DNA from: Streptomyces sp. ML-6
GTDB taxonomy: Bacteria > Actinomycetota > Actinomycetes > Streptomycetales > Streptomycetaceae
Length of the DNA: 64,000 nucleotides
Direction: 5' to 3'
Assembly (NCBI RefSeq): GCF_030116705.1
Contig: NZ_JAOTIK010000001.1
Location: forward strand, 4,430,501 to 4,494,500
A program made the position numbers and the translations under genes. Of this stretch, positions 44,551-52,116 are shown piece after piece. Every line of letters starts with the position of its first letter. Position 1 is the first letter of the stretch. The notes under the pieces were generated by a model. The model searched no databases, was not told the origin of the DNA, and saw only the letters and a list, made by a program, of their open reading frames with translations.

Positions 44551-45090
44551 CTACTCGAACCGCAGGTCGGCGATGCTTTCGAGGTCGATGCCGTACAAGC
44601 CGTAGACCTTCGTGGTGTTGATCGAGGTGAGCTCGTCCCGGGCGAGACCGAGGGCGGCGGCCGATTCCCACACCTGTGCTTCGTCGTCGGCCTCGATCTC
44701 CAGATAGGGCGGGATGCGCGGCCACTCGTCGACCTCCAGGCGGACCGCCCCGAGCTTGTAGGAGGTCCGACGGTTCTCCTGGTAGCCGCGCGGGATCAGA
44801 CCGGCGAGGCGGAGCAGGGCGGCGGCCTCGGTGAAGTCGTCGACCGCGACCTCGGTCTCGCGGGTTCCGTCGACGGCGTCGGTGCTGATCTCCTTGACGC
44901 ACAGGGTGACCGCGTCTCCCGTGTCGCGCAGGCGCACCCACCGGCCGGGAACGGGCGGCACGGTGTCGTACACGTACCGTCGCATGACGCGCGCCGGGGC
45001 CGCCTCGGCCCCTCCGGCGGCGAGGATCCGTCGGGCGATGTCCGCGGGGTCGATGCCGAGGACCTTCGCCTCGTACTCGATGTCTGTCAC
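44551..45090 (-). CDS. CYTH-domain (class IV adenylate cyclase/thiamine-triphosphatase-like) protein
   Basis: A 179-aa CYTH protein. The signature ExExK is present (E5-Y-E7-A-K9). Further basic/acidic tunnel residues are R in VMRRYVYDT, RLRDTGDAVTLCVKE, ETEV, RRTSYKL, RLEVDEWP and YLEIEADD. CYTH enzymes act on triphosphates (cyclic AMP formation, thiamine triphosphate or inorganic triphosphate hydrolysis); which one cannot be told. GTG start with AAGGAG about 8 nt upstream. Single gene, convergent with the catabolic operon. Confidence 0.85.
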   Translation of the reverse strand: MTDIEYEAKVLGIDPADIARRILAAGGAEAAPARVMRRYVYDTVPPVPGRWVRLRDTGDAVTLCVKEISTDAVDGTRETEVAVDDFTEAAALLRLAGLIPRGYQENRRTSYKLGAVRLEVDEWPRIPPYLEIEADDEAQVWESAAALGLARDELTSINTTKVYGLYGIDLESIADLRFE

Positions 45091-45612
45091 AGGGCTGACT
45101 CCTTGTGCCGGGGTGCCCGGCCGCCACGGCCGGCCCGTGCCGCGCCCGGCCGGGGTCGGGACCCACGGCACCTTTTTCAGCCGGGGTACCAGGGTGAAGC
45201 GGCGGGCGCGGTAGGCGGAGGCGACCGCACCGCCGCGCGAGCGGCAGGGCGAGGCGGGCTGTGCGTCACACTTCGGACAGGCGTGCTGTTCGACATCGTC
45301 CGTGTCCGACCGGTCGGACGGTCGGGGAAGGCTGCCGAGGGACCGTCATGGGCCCGGATTTTCGCACAACGCAAGTCACAGAAGAGGGTTCGTTCCGCTT
45401 TTGGGTGAGAACGGGTTCTGCGAACGAATCCGGGTCCGACGGGGCCCGGTGGCCCGTGATTGATCTTGCTCGCGCAAAGGAACGTTTGTGAGAGTAACCG
45501 TGCGCGAACCTCCGGTCCTCACTTCCTTCGGTGAAAATCGCCAGCGTGCGGCAGGTGTGTTGGTGGCCCGTCTGTTCGAGCTTCGTAAGCAGGGGCGGCC
45601 GGTGACAGGGTT
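45091..45612. other. Intergenic region, possible gene remnant
   Basis: A 522-bp stretch with no confident gene. It is less GC-rich around 45355-45560. A TTCGTTC/GAACGAA inverted repeat (45389-45395 and 45422-45428) is present. From GTG 45488, preceded by AAAGGA at a good distance, a short ORF runs (MRVTVREPPVLTS...ARLFELRKQGRPVTG) but soon becomes antisense to the XRE gene. It may be the remnant of a larger gene lost when the cluster region was rearranged. Confidence 0.35.
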
Positions 45613-46932
45613 TCAGCCGACGGACCGGAGCCGTTCGAGGAGTTCGCTGACGTCGGCCGTGTGTGCGTATCGCGACAGTTCCGGTTCGAGGTCGCGCACC
45701 ATCGTCATGCACCTGGGCGCGTTGATCCGACCGGCCAGGTCGAGGGAACGGGTGGCGGTCGCTGCGGCGATTTCCGGTTCGCCGTCCCGGAGGTAGGTCT
45801 CGGCCTGGTAGGTCAGGAACACGGATTTGGTTTTGGAACGGGTGGCGGCGAGCAGAGCGATGCCTTCGTCCATCAACTGGTGGGCCTGGTGCCGCTGGCC
45901 GAGATCCGCGAGACAACGGCCGCCGTCTGCTGCGAGGTCCGCCGTGGACATCCACGAACACCAGGCGGGGGCCGGATCGTACGACGGAGTATCCAGAGCT
46001 TTCTCCGCGGCAGTGAGGGCCCGACGGCACAGGCCGCCCTCATCGAGGGCGGCAAGAGCGCGGCCGTGTCGCAGGTGGAGGAGCGACCGCGCGGTGGGGT
46101 GCTGGGCGCGGGGGATGGCGTGTTCGAGGATGTCGGCTGCGGCGCGGGCGTCCTTGAGCCACAGCAGTTGGTACGCGAGGTCGGAGAGGATGCCGGCGCC
46201 GAGGTCGCGCTGGTGGGCGGTGTGGGCGTTGTGGAGGGCGGCGTGCCAGAAGCGTCCGGCGGAGGCGTGGCGGCGTTCGTCGAAGTGCTGCCAGGCGATG
46301 GCTTGGGAGAGGGAGGCGGCCAGGGCGTGCAGCCTCTGGCCGGCGGCGGGGGTGTAGCGGGATTCGCCGATGAATTCGGTGACGGTGGTGAGGTGTGCGT
46401 CGAGCAGATGGCGGGTGCGGTGTCTGCGTTCGGTGGCGAGGCTGATCAGCTCTGCCCCGGTGGTCTCGAGCCAGTCGAGCATCTCGGCGTCGACTTCGCC
46501 GGGTGGGGCGATCCGTGCGAACCGGCCGGGCTCGGTGACGGCCCACTGATGGGCGAGGAGGGCCAGTGAGCCGCTGGTGTAGGCGATGAACGACCGGCGG
46601 TCCAGGGAGGTCATCAAGGCATCTCGAAGTGAGGGGACGGCGCTGAGCGGGCCCAGCGGCAGCGGTCTGTCCTGGCCCGGGAGCCAGTGGGGCCAGCCGA
46701 GATGGGCGACGGCCGTGTAGTCGATGCCGAGGACCTCGGCGATGAGCGGCTGGGACTCGTCTTCGTCGGGGTCGGCGCGGCCGGTCTCCCACTTGGAGAC
46801 CCGTGACCCCCGGGTACCCGAGCGCAGTCCACGACGCGCTGCGGCCTGCCGGATACGGCGGGCCAGCTCCTCCTGCGACCACCCGCGCTCGGTCCTGGCG
46901 TGCGCGAGGGGGTGGCGGATTTCGTCGTTCAC
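45613..46932 (-). CDS. XRE-family regulator with TPR-like C-terminal region, divergent from peptide cluster
   Basis: A 439-aa regulator. The HTH lies at residues about 8-70 (HARTERGWSQEELARRIRQAA ... SRVSKWETGRADPD). The rest is helical with TPR-like repeats (LHALAASLSQAIAWQHF, AGRFWHAALHNAHTAHQRDLGAGILSDLAYQLLW, HLRHGRALAALDEGG). GTG start. It is transcribed away from the MSYDH pentapeptide operon across a 282-bp shared region, so it is the likely cluster-situated regulator. The TPR domain may bind a peptide signal, as in other XRE-TPR proteins; this is inference. Confidence 0.82.
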   Translation of the reverse strand: MNDEIRHPLAHARTERGWSQEELARRIRQAAARRGLRSGTRGSRVSKWETGRADPDEDESQPLIAEVLGIDYTAVAHLGWPHWLPGQDRPLPLGPLSAVPSLRDALMTSLDRRSFIAYTSGSLALLAHQWAVTEPGRFARIAPPGEVDAEMLDWLETTGAELISLATERRHRTRHLLDAHLTTVTEFIGESRYTPAAGQRLHALAASLSQAIAWQHFDERRHASAGRFWHAALHNAHTAHQRDLGAGILSDLAYQLLWLKDARAAADILEHAIPRAQHPTARSLLHLRHGRALAALDEGGLCRRALTAAEKALDTPSYDPAPAWCSWMSTADLAADGGRCLADLGQRHQAHQLMDEGIALLAATRSKTKSVFLTYQAETYLRDGEPEIAAATATRSLDLAGRINAPRCMTMVRDLEPELSRYAHTADVSELLERLRSVG

Positions 46933-47214
46933 CCGCCCATTGCATCACCCACTCCCCGGCCGAGGGAGCTGTTCGAGGAGACCGGGGATAGGGCGGGGAT
47001 AGAGATTTCCTCTGTGCACCGCGGCCGGGGGCCGCTGTACTCGTCGTGTTCTGCCCGGCACCCCGTGTGACCGGGTGGAGTGCGGCAACGACTGTCCCCT
47101 CTGGCCTTGTCCGCCCGCCGGACTGTGTCTGTCCCGTCCATCGGGCGAGGGCCGGCCGGAGGCCTTCGCCGTCGCCGTACGCCCGCCGTCACCGACGCAC
47201 AGGGAGGGGCTGCC
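46933..47214 (+). promoter_or_regulatory. Regulatory region of the pentapeptide cluster
   Basis: Between the divergent regulator and the minigene. It contains two GGGGATAG direct repeats 11 bp apart (46984-46991 and 46995-47002), suited to an HTH dimer, and a 6-bp hairpin GCGGCC/GGCCGC (47021-47035). The rest could be a long leader of the operon. A GTG at 47075 opens a Cys-rich frame (VECGNDCPLWPCPPAG...) that runs across the minigene. It has no Shine-Dalgarno and is probably chance, although a small protein cannot be excluded. Confidence 0.45.
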
Positions 47215-47232
47215 ATGTCGTACGACCACTGA
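47215..47232 (+). CDS. Minigene for pentapeptide MSYDH (biarylitide-like RiPP precursor)
   Basis: Five codons plus stop (ATG TCG TAC GAC CAC TGA), preceded at 5-6 nt by a very strong Shine-Dalgarno (AGGGAGGGG, 47201-47209). It fits the MxYxH pattern of biarylitide precursors, which are the smallest known peptide genes and are always followed by a P450 that joins Tyr3 to residue 5 (His). Here a P450 gene begins 70 bp downstream. Ser2 and Asp4 are the variable positions. The downstream hydroxylase, amidinotransferase and ligase genes suggest further processing. No leader peptide exists. The call rests on pattern, ribosome-binding site and neighbours. Confidence 0.8.
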   Translation: MSYDH

Positions 47233-47246
47233 GCCCGAGAAGTCCG

Positions 47247-47281
47247 GGGCGGGCCCGCTCGATGAGGCGGGCCCGCCCTTT
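47247..47281 (+). terminator. Hairpin between minigene and P450 (attenuator-like)
   Basis: A 12-bp perfect stem GGGCGGGCCCGC/GCGGGCCCGCCC (47247-47258 and 47267-47278) with an 8-nt loop, followed by TTT. It could stop most transcripts after the minigene so that precursor mRNA exceeds enzyme mRNA, or stabilise the short message. It lies between two genes of one apparent operon, so read-through must occur. Confidence 0.65.
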
Positions 47282-47301
47282 CCACCCCGGAAGGACCCGT
47301 G

Positions 47302-48471
47302 ATGCAGTCTGTGACCGACCGCTACGACCCTTTGGACGCGGAGATCCTGCACGACCCCTACCCGGTACTGGCCGAACTGCGTGAGCGTGAGCCGGTGTTC
47401 TGGCACGTGGGCATGGATTCGTGGGTGCTGACCCGGTACGCGGACAGCGTGCGGGTGCTGCGCGACCATGAGACGTTCGCCCGTGACCCGCGGCGTACCG
47501 GGGGCGGGGTGCCGGAGCCGTCCTTGAGCGTGCAGACGCTCGATCCTCCCCAGCAGAACGCGGTGCGCTCCCTGTTCATGACCGCGCTGCGCGCCCAGGA
47601 CCTGACCGGGGTCGAGGACCGTGCCCGCTTCCTGGTGGGCGAGCGGCTCGACCGGCTGGCCGGCGGTGGCCCGTTCGACGTGATGGCCGAGATCGCGGTG
47701 CCGCTGTCCGTGGCGGTTGTCACGGATCTGCTGGGCGTCGAACCCCCGTCGTACGGGGAGTTCGCCGCGATGTCGGACGCGATCATGCGGAGCATGGACG
47801 GCGGCCTCAACCCTGCGCTCGTCGAGCCGGGCCGAGTTGCCCGCCAGCGGCTGAGCGACCTGGTTGACTCATGGTTCGAAGCCTCGGCCCGCCCCGGCCT
47901 CTTGGCCCGGGTACGGCAGGCCACGGCGCCCGACTCCGACGTGTCGACCCGGCTGTACGTGAAGAACACGGCGCGGGTGATGTTCCAGGGTGGCTACAGC
48001 ACGATGGCGGCTGCCATCGGCAACGCCGTCCACACCCTGCTCACTCACCTGGGAACCCTTGACCGGATGCGGGACGGGGCGCTGCTGGCCACGGGTGTGG
48101 ATGAGCTGGTGCGCTTCGACGGGCCGGTGCAGGGCACCACGCGCACGGCGGTGCGCTCCTGCCGGATCGGCGGCGTCGACATCGCGCCGGAGCAGAAGGT
48201 TGTTCCGCTGTTCGCGGCGGCCAACCATGATCCGTCCGCCTTCACGCGGGCGGACGAGCTGATGCTGGAGCGCACCCCGAACCGCCACCTCGGCTACGGA
48301 TGGGGACCGCACTCCTGCATCGGGACGACCGTCGCCCAAGCCGGGCTGCGCGCCCTGGTCGCGGCCCTGAGCAACCACCCGGCCCGACTGGCCGCCGCAG
48401 GCGACGGCGTACGGCGCCGGACGGCGACCATGCGGGCCTTCGACACGCTGCCCGCTGCTCTCCTCCTCTGA
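47302..48471 (+). CDS. Cytochrome P450, predicted Tyr-His cross-linking enzyme of the pentapeptide
   Basis: A 389-aa P450. K-helix ExxR is ELVR (268-271); heme loop is GYGWGPHSCIG with Cys339. The I-helix reads QGGYST (229-234), lacking the usual acidic residue of (A/G)GxE/DT. A modified I-helix is often seen in P450s that couple aryl groups rather than hydroxylate. Overall length and adjacency to MSYDH match biarylitide P450s, which make a C-N or C-C bond between Tyr3 and His5. ATG at 47302 has GGAAGGA 6 nt upstream; a GTG one codon earlier is too close to it. Confidence 0.85.
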   Translation: MQSVTDRYDPLDAEILHDPYPVLAELREREPVFWHVGMDSWVLTRYADSVRVLRDHETFARDPRRTGGGVPEPSLSVQTLDPPQQNAVRSLFMTALRAQDLTGVEDRARFLVGERLDRLAGGGPFDVMAEIAVPLSVAVVTDLLGVEPPSYGEFAAMSDAIMRSMDGGLNPALVEPGRVARQRLSDLVDSWFEASARPGLLARVRQATAPDSDVSTRLYVKNTARVMFQGGYSTMAAAIGNAVHTLLTHLGTLDRMRDGALLATGVDELVRFDGPVQGTTRTAVRSCRIGGVDIAPEQKVVPLFAAANHDPSAFTRADELMLERTPNRHLGYGWGPHSCIGTTVAQAGLRALVAALSNHPARLAAAGDGVRRRTATMRAFDTLPAALLL

Positions 48472-48536
48472 GCACGCCCCCACACCGCGACGATCGGCAC
48501 GCGCTGCTCGTCCGCTCATGTCTTCAGGAGTCCGCT

Positions 48537-49943
48537 ATGCGCATCCTCATCGGCAATCACATCGATCCGTCCATCCGCGAACGCGGCGACATGCGGGCCT
48601 GGGCGCAGCGCCTGCTGTGGTTCGCCCGCCCCGGTGACCTGCTCATCCTGTGCTGCGAGCCGGACCCGGCATTCGTCGACTACGCCCTGGCCCACACCGG
48701 CGTGAAGCGCGAGGAGCTGACCGTGCTGGCCGCACCGGTCGGAGCGTGGGGCGAGAGGCTGCTCGATCCCGCCTCCCTGACGGTGCCCGCGTTCGTGGAG
48801 CAGGTGCGGGCCGAGCTCGGTCCGGCCGGGGCCGGCGCGGTGAGCGAGGTGTTCGCGCTGTGGCCGTCGGCCGCCGTGGCGCGGCTCGCCGAGGGTCTGG
48901 GTGTGGCCGACCGCTTCCCGGGCGCGGCCTTCTTCGGGCAAGGCGGCGGGGAGATCGGGAACAACAAGGCGAACTTCCGGGCCCTGGCGGCGGCGGCCGG
49001 GGTGCCGATCCTGCCGGGCCGGGTCTGCCGCAGCCGTGCCGAAGCGACCGAAGCGACCGGCGTGCTGCTGGAACGCTCCGCGTCGGGTGCCGTCGTGGTC
49101 AAACAGGCCCACAACGGCGCCGGGGTCGGCAACCAGCTGCTCGTACGCGACCCGGGGATGGCGGTGGACCACGTCGGGGCCCGGCATCTGCACCATCTGG
49201 TCCCAGGCCCGGACGGCATCGCCGAGTACTGGGCCGAGCGGTGGCCGTGGGCGAGCGGGAACGACCGGTGGCCGGTCGTCGTCGAGGAGTTCGCGCCCGG
49301 CGCCGACGCGGTGTACTCCGAGCACTACGCCGCGGACGAGGGCACGCGGGCCACCGAGACGGGCCGCCTGCTGTATGTCGGGCGGCGCCTGAGCCACCAG
49401 GTCGTGCCGCTGGACGGCGTCACCGAGCCGGTACGGGTGGCGTTGCTGGACGGCGGCACCCGGCTGGCCGAGGCGTACCGGGCGTTCGGCTACCGCGGGC
49501 ACCTGAGCGCGGACGCCCTGGTCCTGCCCGGCGGGTCTGTGGTGTTCACCGAGGTGAACGCGCAGGTCTCCGGGTCGTTGCACATCTACCAGTCGATCGC
49601 CCACGGCATCGTCGACGTCGCCGCTGAACCGGCCCGGCAGGTGGTCGAGTACCACGTCCCGCCCACCTGGGCGGTGCCCTCCTTCTCCTCGTTCCTGGTC
49701 GCGCTCGACGAGCTGGGCCTGGCGTACGACCCGGCCACCCGGACCGGGGTGATCGTGTCGATGCCCGCCATCCCCCTCGCCGCCGGGGAGCCGGTGCAGT
49801 TCGTGTTCTGTCTCGCCTACGACCCCGCCGAAGGCCACACGGCCGCGTTCGACCGGCTCGACGCACGGTTCGCGGCCGTGCCCGCCGGCACCTACGACGC
49901 CAGCCAGCACATCGGCACCGGCGCCGTGTCCTTCTCCTCCTGA
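48537..49943 (+). CDS. PGM1-like pre-ATP-grasp/ATP-grasp peptide ligase
   Basis: A 468-aa ligase. The first ~150 residues form the pre-ATP-grasp domain (RILIGNHIDPSIRERGDMRAWAQRLLWFARPGD...), GQGGGEIGNNKANFRALAAAAGVPILPG starts the ATP-grasp fold, the ATP lysine is in VVVKQAHNGAGVGNQ (near 188), and the Mg ligands are in TEVNAQVSGSLH (near 338-340). The C-terminal extension resembles PGM1. PGM1 of pheganomycin biosynthesis joins a guanidino amino acid to ribosomally made peptides, so this enzyme probably attaches a cap residue to the cross-linked MSYDH-derived peptide. CAGGAG Shine-Dalgarno; 65 bp after the P450. Confidence 0.82.
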   Translation: MRILIGNHIDPSIRERGDMRAWAQRLLWFARPGDLLILCCEPDPAFVDYALAHTGVKREELTVLAAPVGAWGERLLDPASLTVPAFVEQVRAELGPAGAGAVSEVFALWPSAAVARLAEGLGVADRFPGAAFFGQGGGEIGNNKANFRALAAAAGVPILPGRVCRSRAEATEATGVLLERSASGAVVVKQAHNGAGVGNQLLVRDPGMAVDHVGARHLHHLVPGPDGIAEYWAERWPWASGNDRWPVVVEEFAPGADAVYSEHYAADEGTRATETGRLLYVGRRLSHQVVPLDGVTEPVRVALLDGGTRLAEAYRAFGYRGHLSADALVLPGGSVVFTEVNAQVSGSLHIYQSIAHGIVDVAAEPARQVVEYHVPPTWAVPSFSSFLVALDELGLAYDPATRTGVIVSMPAIPLAAGEPVQFVFCLAYDPAEGHTAAFDRLDARFAAVPAGTYDASQHIGTGAVSFSS

Positions 49944-49958
49944 CCGGGAGCCTCGCCC

Positions 49959-50933
49959 ATGACCACCACCTCGCTCACCGCGGCCACAGAGGCTGTCCGG
50001 CTCTCCCCCGTCTTCGACTCCGACCGACTGGCCGCCGAGCTCAAGGCCGTTACCGCCCACACCTGGAACGTGCAGCGCACCCACACCTACGGCGGGCAGG
50101 TCGGCCGGCCTGCCGCGATCGACTGGCGGGTCCTGCCCCTGCGCAGTCTCGGCGGCGATCCGGAACGCACCGGCCCGGGTGGCCCCGGGCCACAGCCATT
50201 CGCACCCACGCACTGGCTCGACCAACTGCCCTACCTCGCACAGATCCTGGACTCGGTACCGGCCCCGCTGAACGCGGTACGGCTGATGGCGCTGGGGCCC
50301 GGAGCCGTCTCGGACCCGCACCGCGACCCCAAGTACCGGCTGGACCGGGGCATCGTGCGCCTGCACATCCCCGTCGTCACCGACCCGGGCGCCGTGCTCG
50401 TCCTGGACGGCATCGAACACTGTTGGCAGCCAGGCACCCTCTGGTACGGCGACTTCTCCCGCGAGCACCTGGTGCGCAACACCAGCCAGGCGGTGACCCG
50501 GGTCCACGCCGTGATCGATGCCCTCCTCACCGCTGATCTCGCAGCCTGGTTCCCGGACGCCTGGCAGCACCTCCTCGCCCACGGCGAGGTCCTGCTCAAC
50601 CGCACCGGCCCGGCCGAGGTTCCCGCCTGGCCCGACGGGCTGCCCTACGAGGCGCTGCTGCCGTCCGGGTTCGCGGACTTTGACTCACCCGCCCCGCTGG
50701 ACGGCTCCCTCATCCCCGCCCGCATCGACCGTGACGCCGACGACGTCCTCGCCCTGACGGTCGCCGGGCGCACCTTCGCACTCGTCCCGGCCGACGGCGC
50801 CGGAGAGTTCCGCTTCTCCGGCTGGAGCGAGCAGCGCACCCTCCAGCCGGACAGCGGCGGTCTGACCCTGCGGATCCGTCGTGGCCACGCGCTTGCCGAC
50901 CGGCACGTGACCGCCGCGTCCCGCGCCTCCTGA
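49959..50933 (+). CDS. Aspartyl/asparaginyl beta-hydroxylase-like Fe(II)/2-oxoglutarate dioxygenase
   Basis: A 324-aa protein. Residues about 60-195 contain the Asp/Asn beta-hydroxylase core: LMALGPGAVSDPHRDPKYRLD with the H-x-D pair (near 121 and 123), RLHIPVVTDPG and the distal His in FSREHLVRNTSQAVTRVHAVID (near 170). These match the iron and 2-oxoglutarate binding residues of the family. The C-terminal ~120 residues are a separate domain of unknown role. It may hydroxylate Asp4 of MSYDH or an amino acid used in the cap. Lies 15 bp after the ligase gene. Confidence 0.78.
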   Translation: MTTTSLTAATEAVRLSPVFDSDRLAAELKAVTAHTWNVQRTHTYGGQVGRPAAIDWRVLPLRSLGGDPERTGPGGPGPQPFAPTHWLDQLPYLAQILDSVPAPLNAVRLMALGPGAVSDPHRDPKYRLDRGIVRLHIPVVTDPGAVLVLDGIEHCWQPGTLWYGDFSREHLVRNTSQAVTRVHAVIDALLTADLAAWFPDAWQHLLAHGEVLLNRTGPAEVPAWPDGLPYEALLPSGFADFDSPAPLDGSLIPARIDRDADDVLALTVAGRTFALVPADGAGEFRFSGWSEQRTLQPDSGGLTLRIRRGHALADRHVTAASRAS

Positions 50934-50964
50934 CCCCGCACACCCCGAGAGAAGAGGAATGCCC

Positions 50965-52116
50965 ATGACCCCCCTGAACAGTCACGACGACTTCACCCCG
51001 CTCAAGGAGGTCATCGTCGGGTCCGCCGCCAACTACGTGGGACACGACCGCGACGTCTCGTTCGAGCTGTTCCACCACGAGAACCTGAAAGGCTTCCGGT
51101 CGGACTGGGCCTATCCGCGCCTGACCCGGACGACGGCCGGCCACCGGGAGAGCTGGGCCATCAAGAAGCGGTACGCCGAGGAACTGCACGAGGACGTGGA
51201 GGCCCTGGCCGCCGTGCTCGCCGGACTCGGGGTCGCCGTGCACCGTCCGCTGCCCCTGCCTTCCGACGCGAAGGTCATCGCGGGCCTGGGCTGGGAGGCC
51301 GCCCCGACCCCGGCCCTGAACATCCGCGACAACACGCTGATCCTCGGAAGCGAGATCATCGAGACGCCGCCCGCGATCCGCTCCCGCTACCTGGAGACCC
51401 GCCTGCTCGCCCCCGTCTTCACCCGCTACTGGGAGGCCGGCGCGCGGTGGACGACGATGCCCCGCCCCACCCTCACCGACAACAGCTTCGACCTGTCCTA
51501 CGCGCGGGACACCACGACCACCCTGGGCGGGCCGACCGAGGCCATCGACGACCCCCGGCCGAGCCCGTACGACGTCGGCGTGGAGATGATGCTGGACGGC
51601 GCGCAGGTGCTGAGGCTGGGCCGGGACCTGGTCGTCAACGTCGCCCAGGAGAACCACGCCCGGGGCGCCGAGTGGCTTCAGAGGCACCTCGGCCACGAGT
51701 ATCGCGTCCACCGGGTGTGGAGGATGGCGGACAACCACATCGACAGCATGATCCTCGCCCTGAAGCCGGGGGTGTTCCTGGCCCGGCACGAGGGCATCCG
51801 GGACCTGATGCCCGAGCCGCTGCGCTCGTGGCGCTACATCGTGCCTCCGGAACCGGATGAGGGCGCGTTCCCGGTCTACGACGACTACGAGGACCTGGTC
51901 CTCACCAGCCCCTACATCGATCTCAACGTGCTCTCCGTCGACGAGCGCACGGTGCTGGTCAACCAGGAGTGCACCGGTCTGGCCAAGCTGCTGGAGGTCG
52001 AGGGTTTCGACGTGGTGCCCGTACGGCACCGGCATCGGCGGTTGTTCGGGGGTGGGTTCCACTGCTTCACTCTGGACACCCATCGCACTGGCGGCTTCGA
52101 GGACTACCTGTCGTGA
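50965..52116 (+). CDS. Amidinotransferase (glycine amidinotransferase-like)
   Basis: A 383-aa member of the amidinotransferase family. The catalytic triad is visible: Asp in NSFDLSYARDTT region, His in DNHIDSMILALKPG (near 258) and Cys367 in GGFHCFTLDTHR. The N-terminus has LKEVIVGSA, a typical start. It transfers an amidino group from arginine to an amine, giving a guanidino compound. A homologue with PGM1 makes the guanidinoacetic acid cap of pheganomycin, supporting a guanidino-capped peptide product. ATG 50965 has AGAGGA 6 nt upstream; the stop overlaps the next GTG. Confidence 0.88.
   Translation: MTPLNSHDDFTPLKEVIVGSAANYVGHDRDVSFELFHHENLKGFRSDWAYPRLTRTTAGHRESWAIKKRYAEELHEDVEALAAVLAGLGVAVHRPLPLPSDAKVIAGLGWEAAPTPALNIRDNTLILGSEIIETPPAIRSRYLETRLLAPVFTRYWEAGARWTTMPRPTLTDNSFDLSYARDTTTTLGGPTEAIDDPRPSPYDVGVEMMLDGAQVLRLGRDLVVNVAQENHARGAEWLQRHLGHEYRVHRVWRMADNHIDSMILALKPGVFLARHEGIRDLMPEPLRSWRYIVPPEPDEGAFPVYDDYEDLVLTSPYIDLNVLSVDERTVLVNQECTGLAKLLEVEGFDVVPVRHRHRRLFGGGFHCFTLDTHRTGGFEDYLS

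Noticed and set aside
47075..47304. Cys-rich small ORF (VECGNDCPLWPCPPAG...) spanning the MSYDH minigene in another frame
   Set aside because: It has no Shine-Dalgarno, crosses the hairpin and the minigene, and its C-terminal half is low-complexity Pro/Arg. The minigene reading is better supported by its ribosome-binding site and P450 neighbour.
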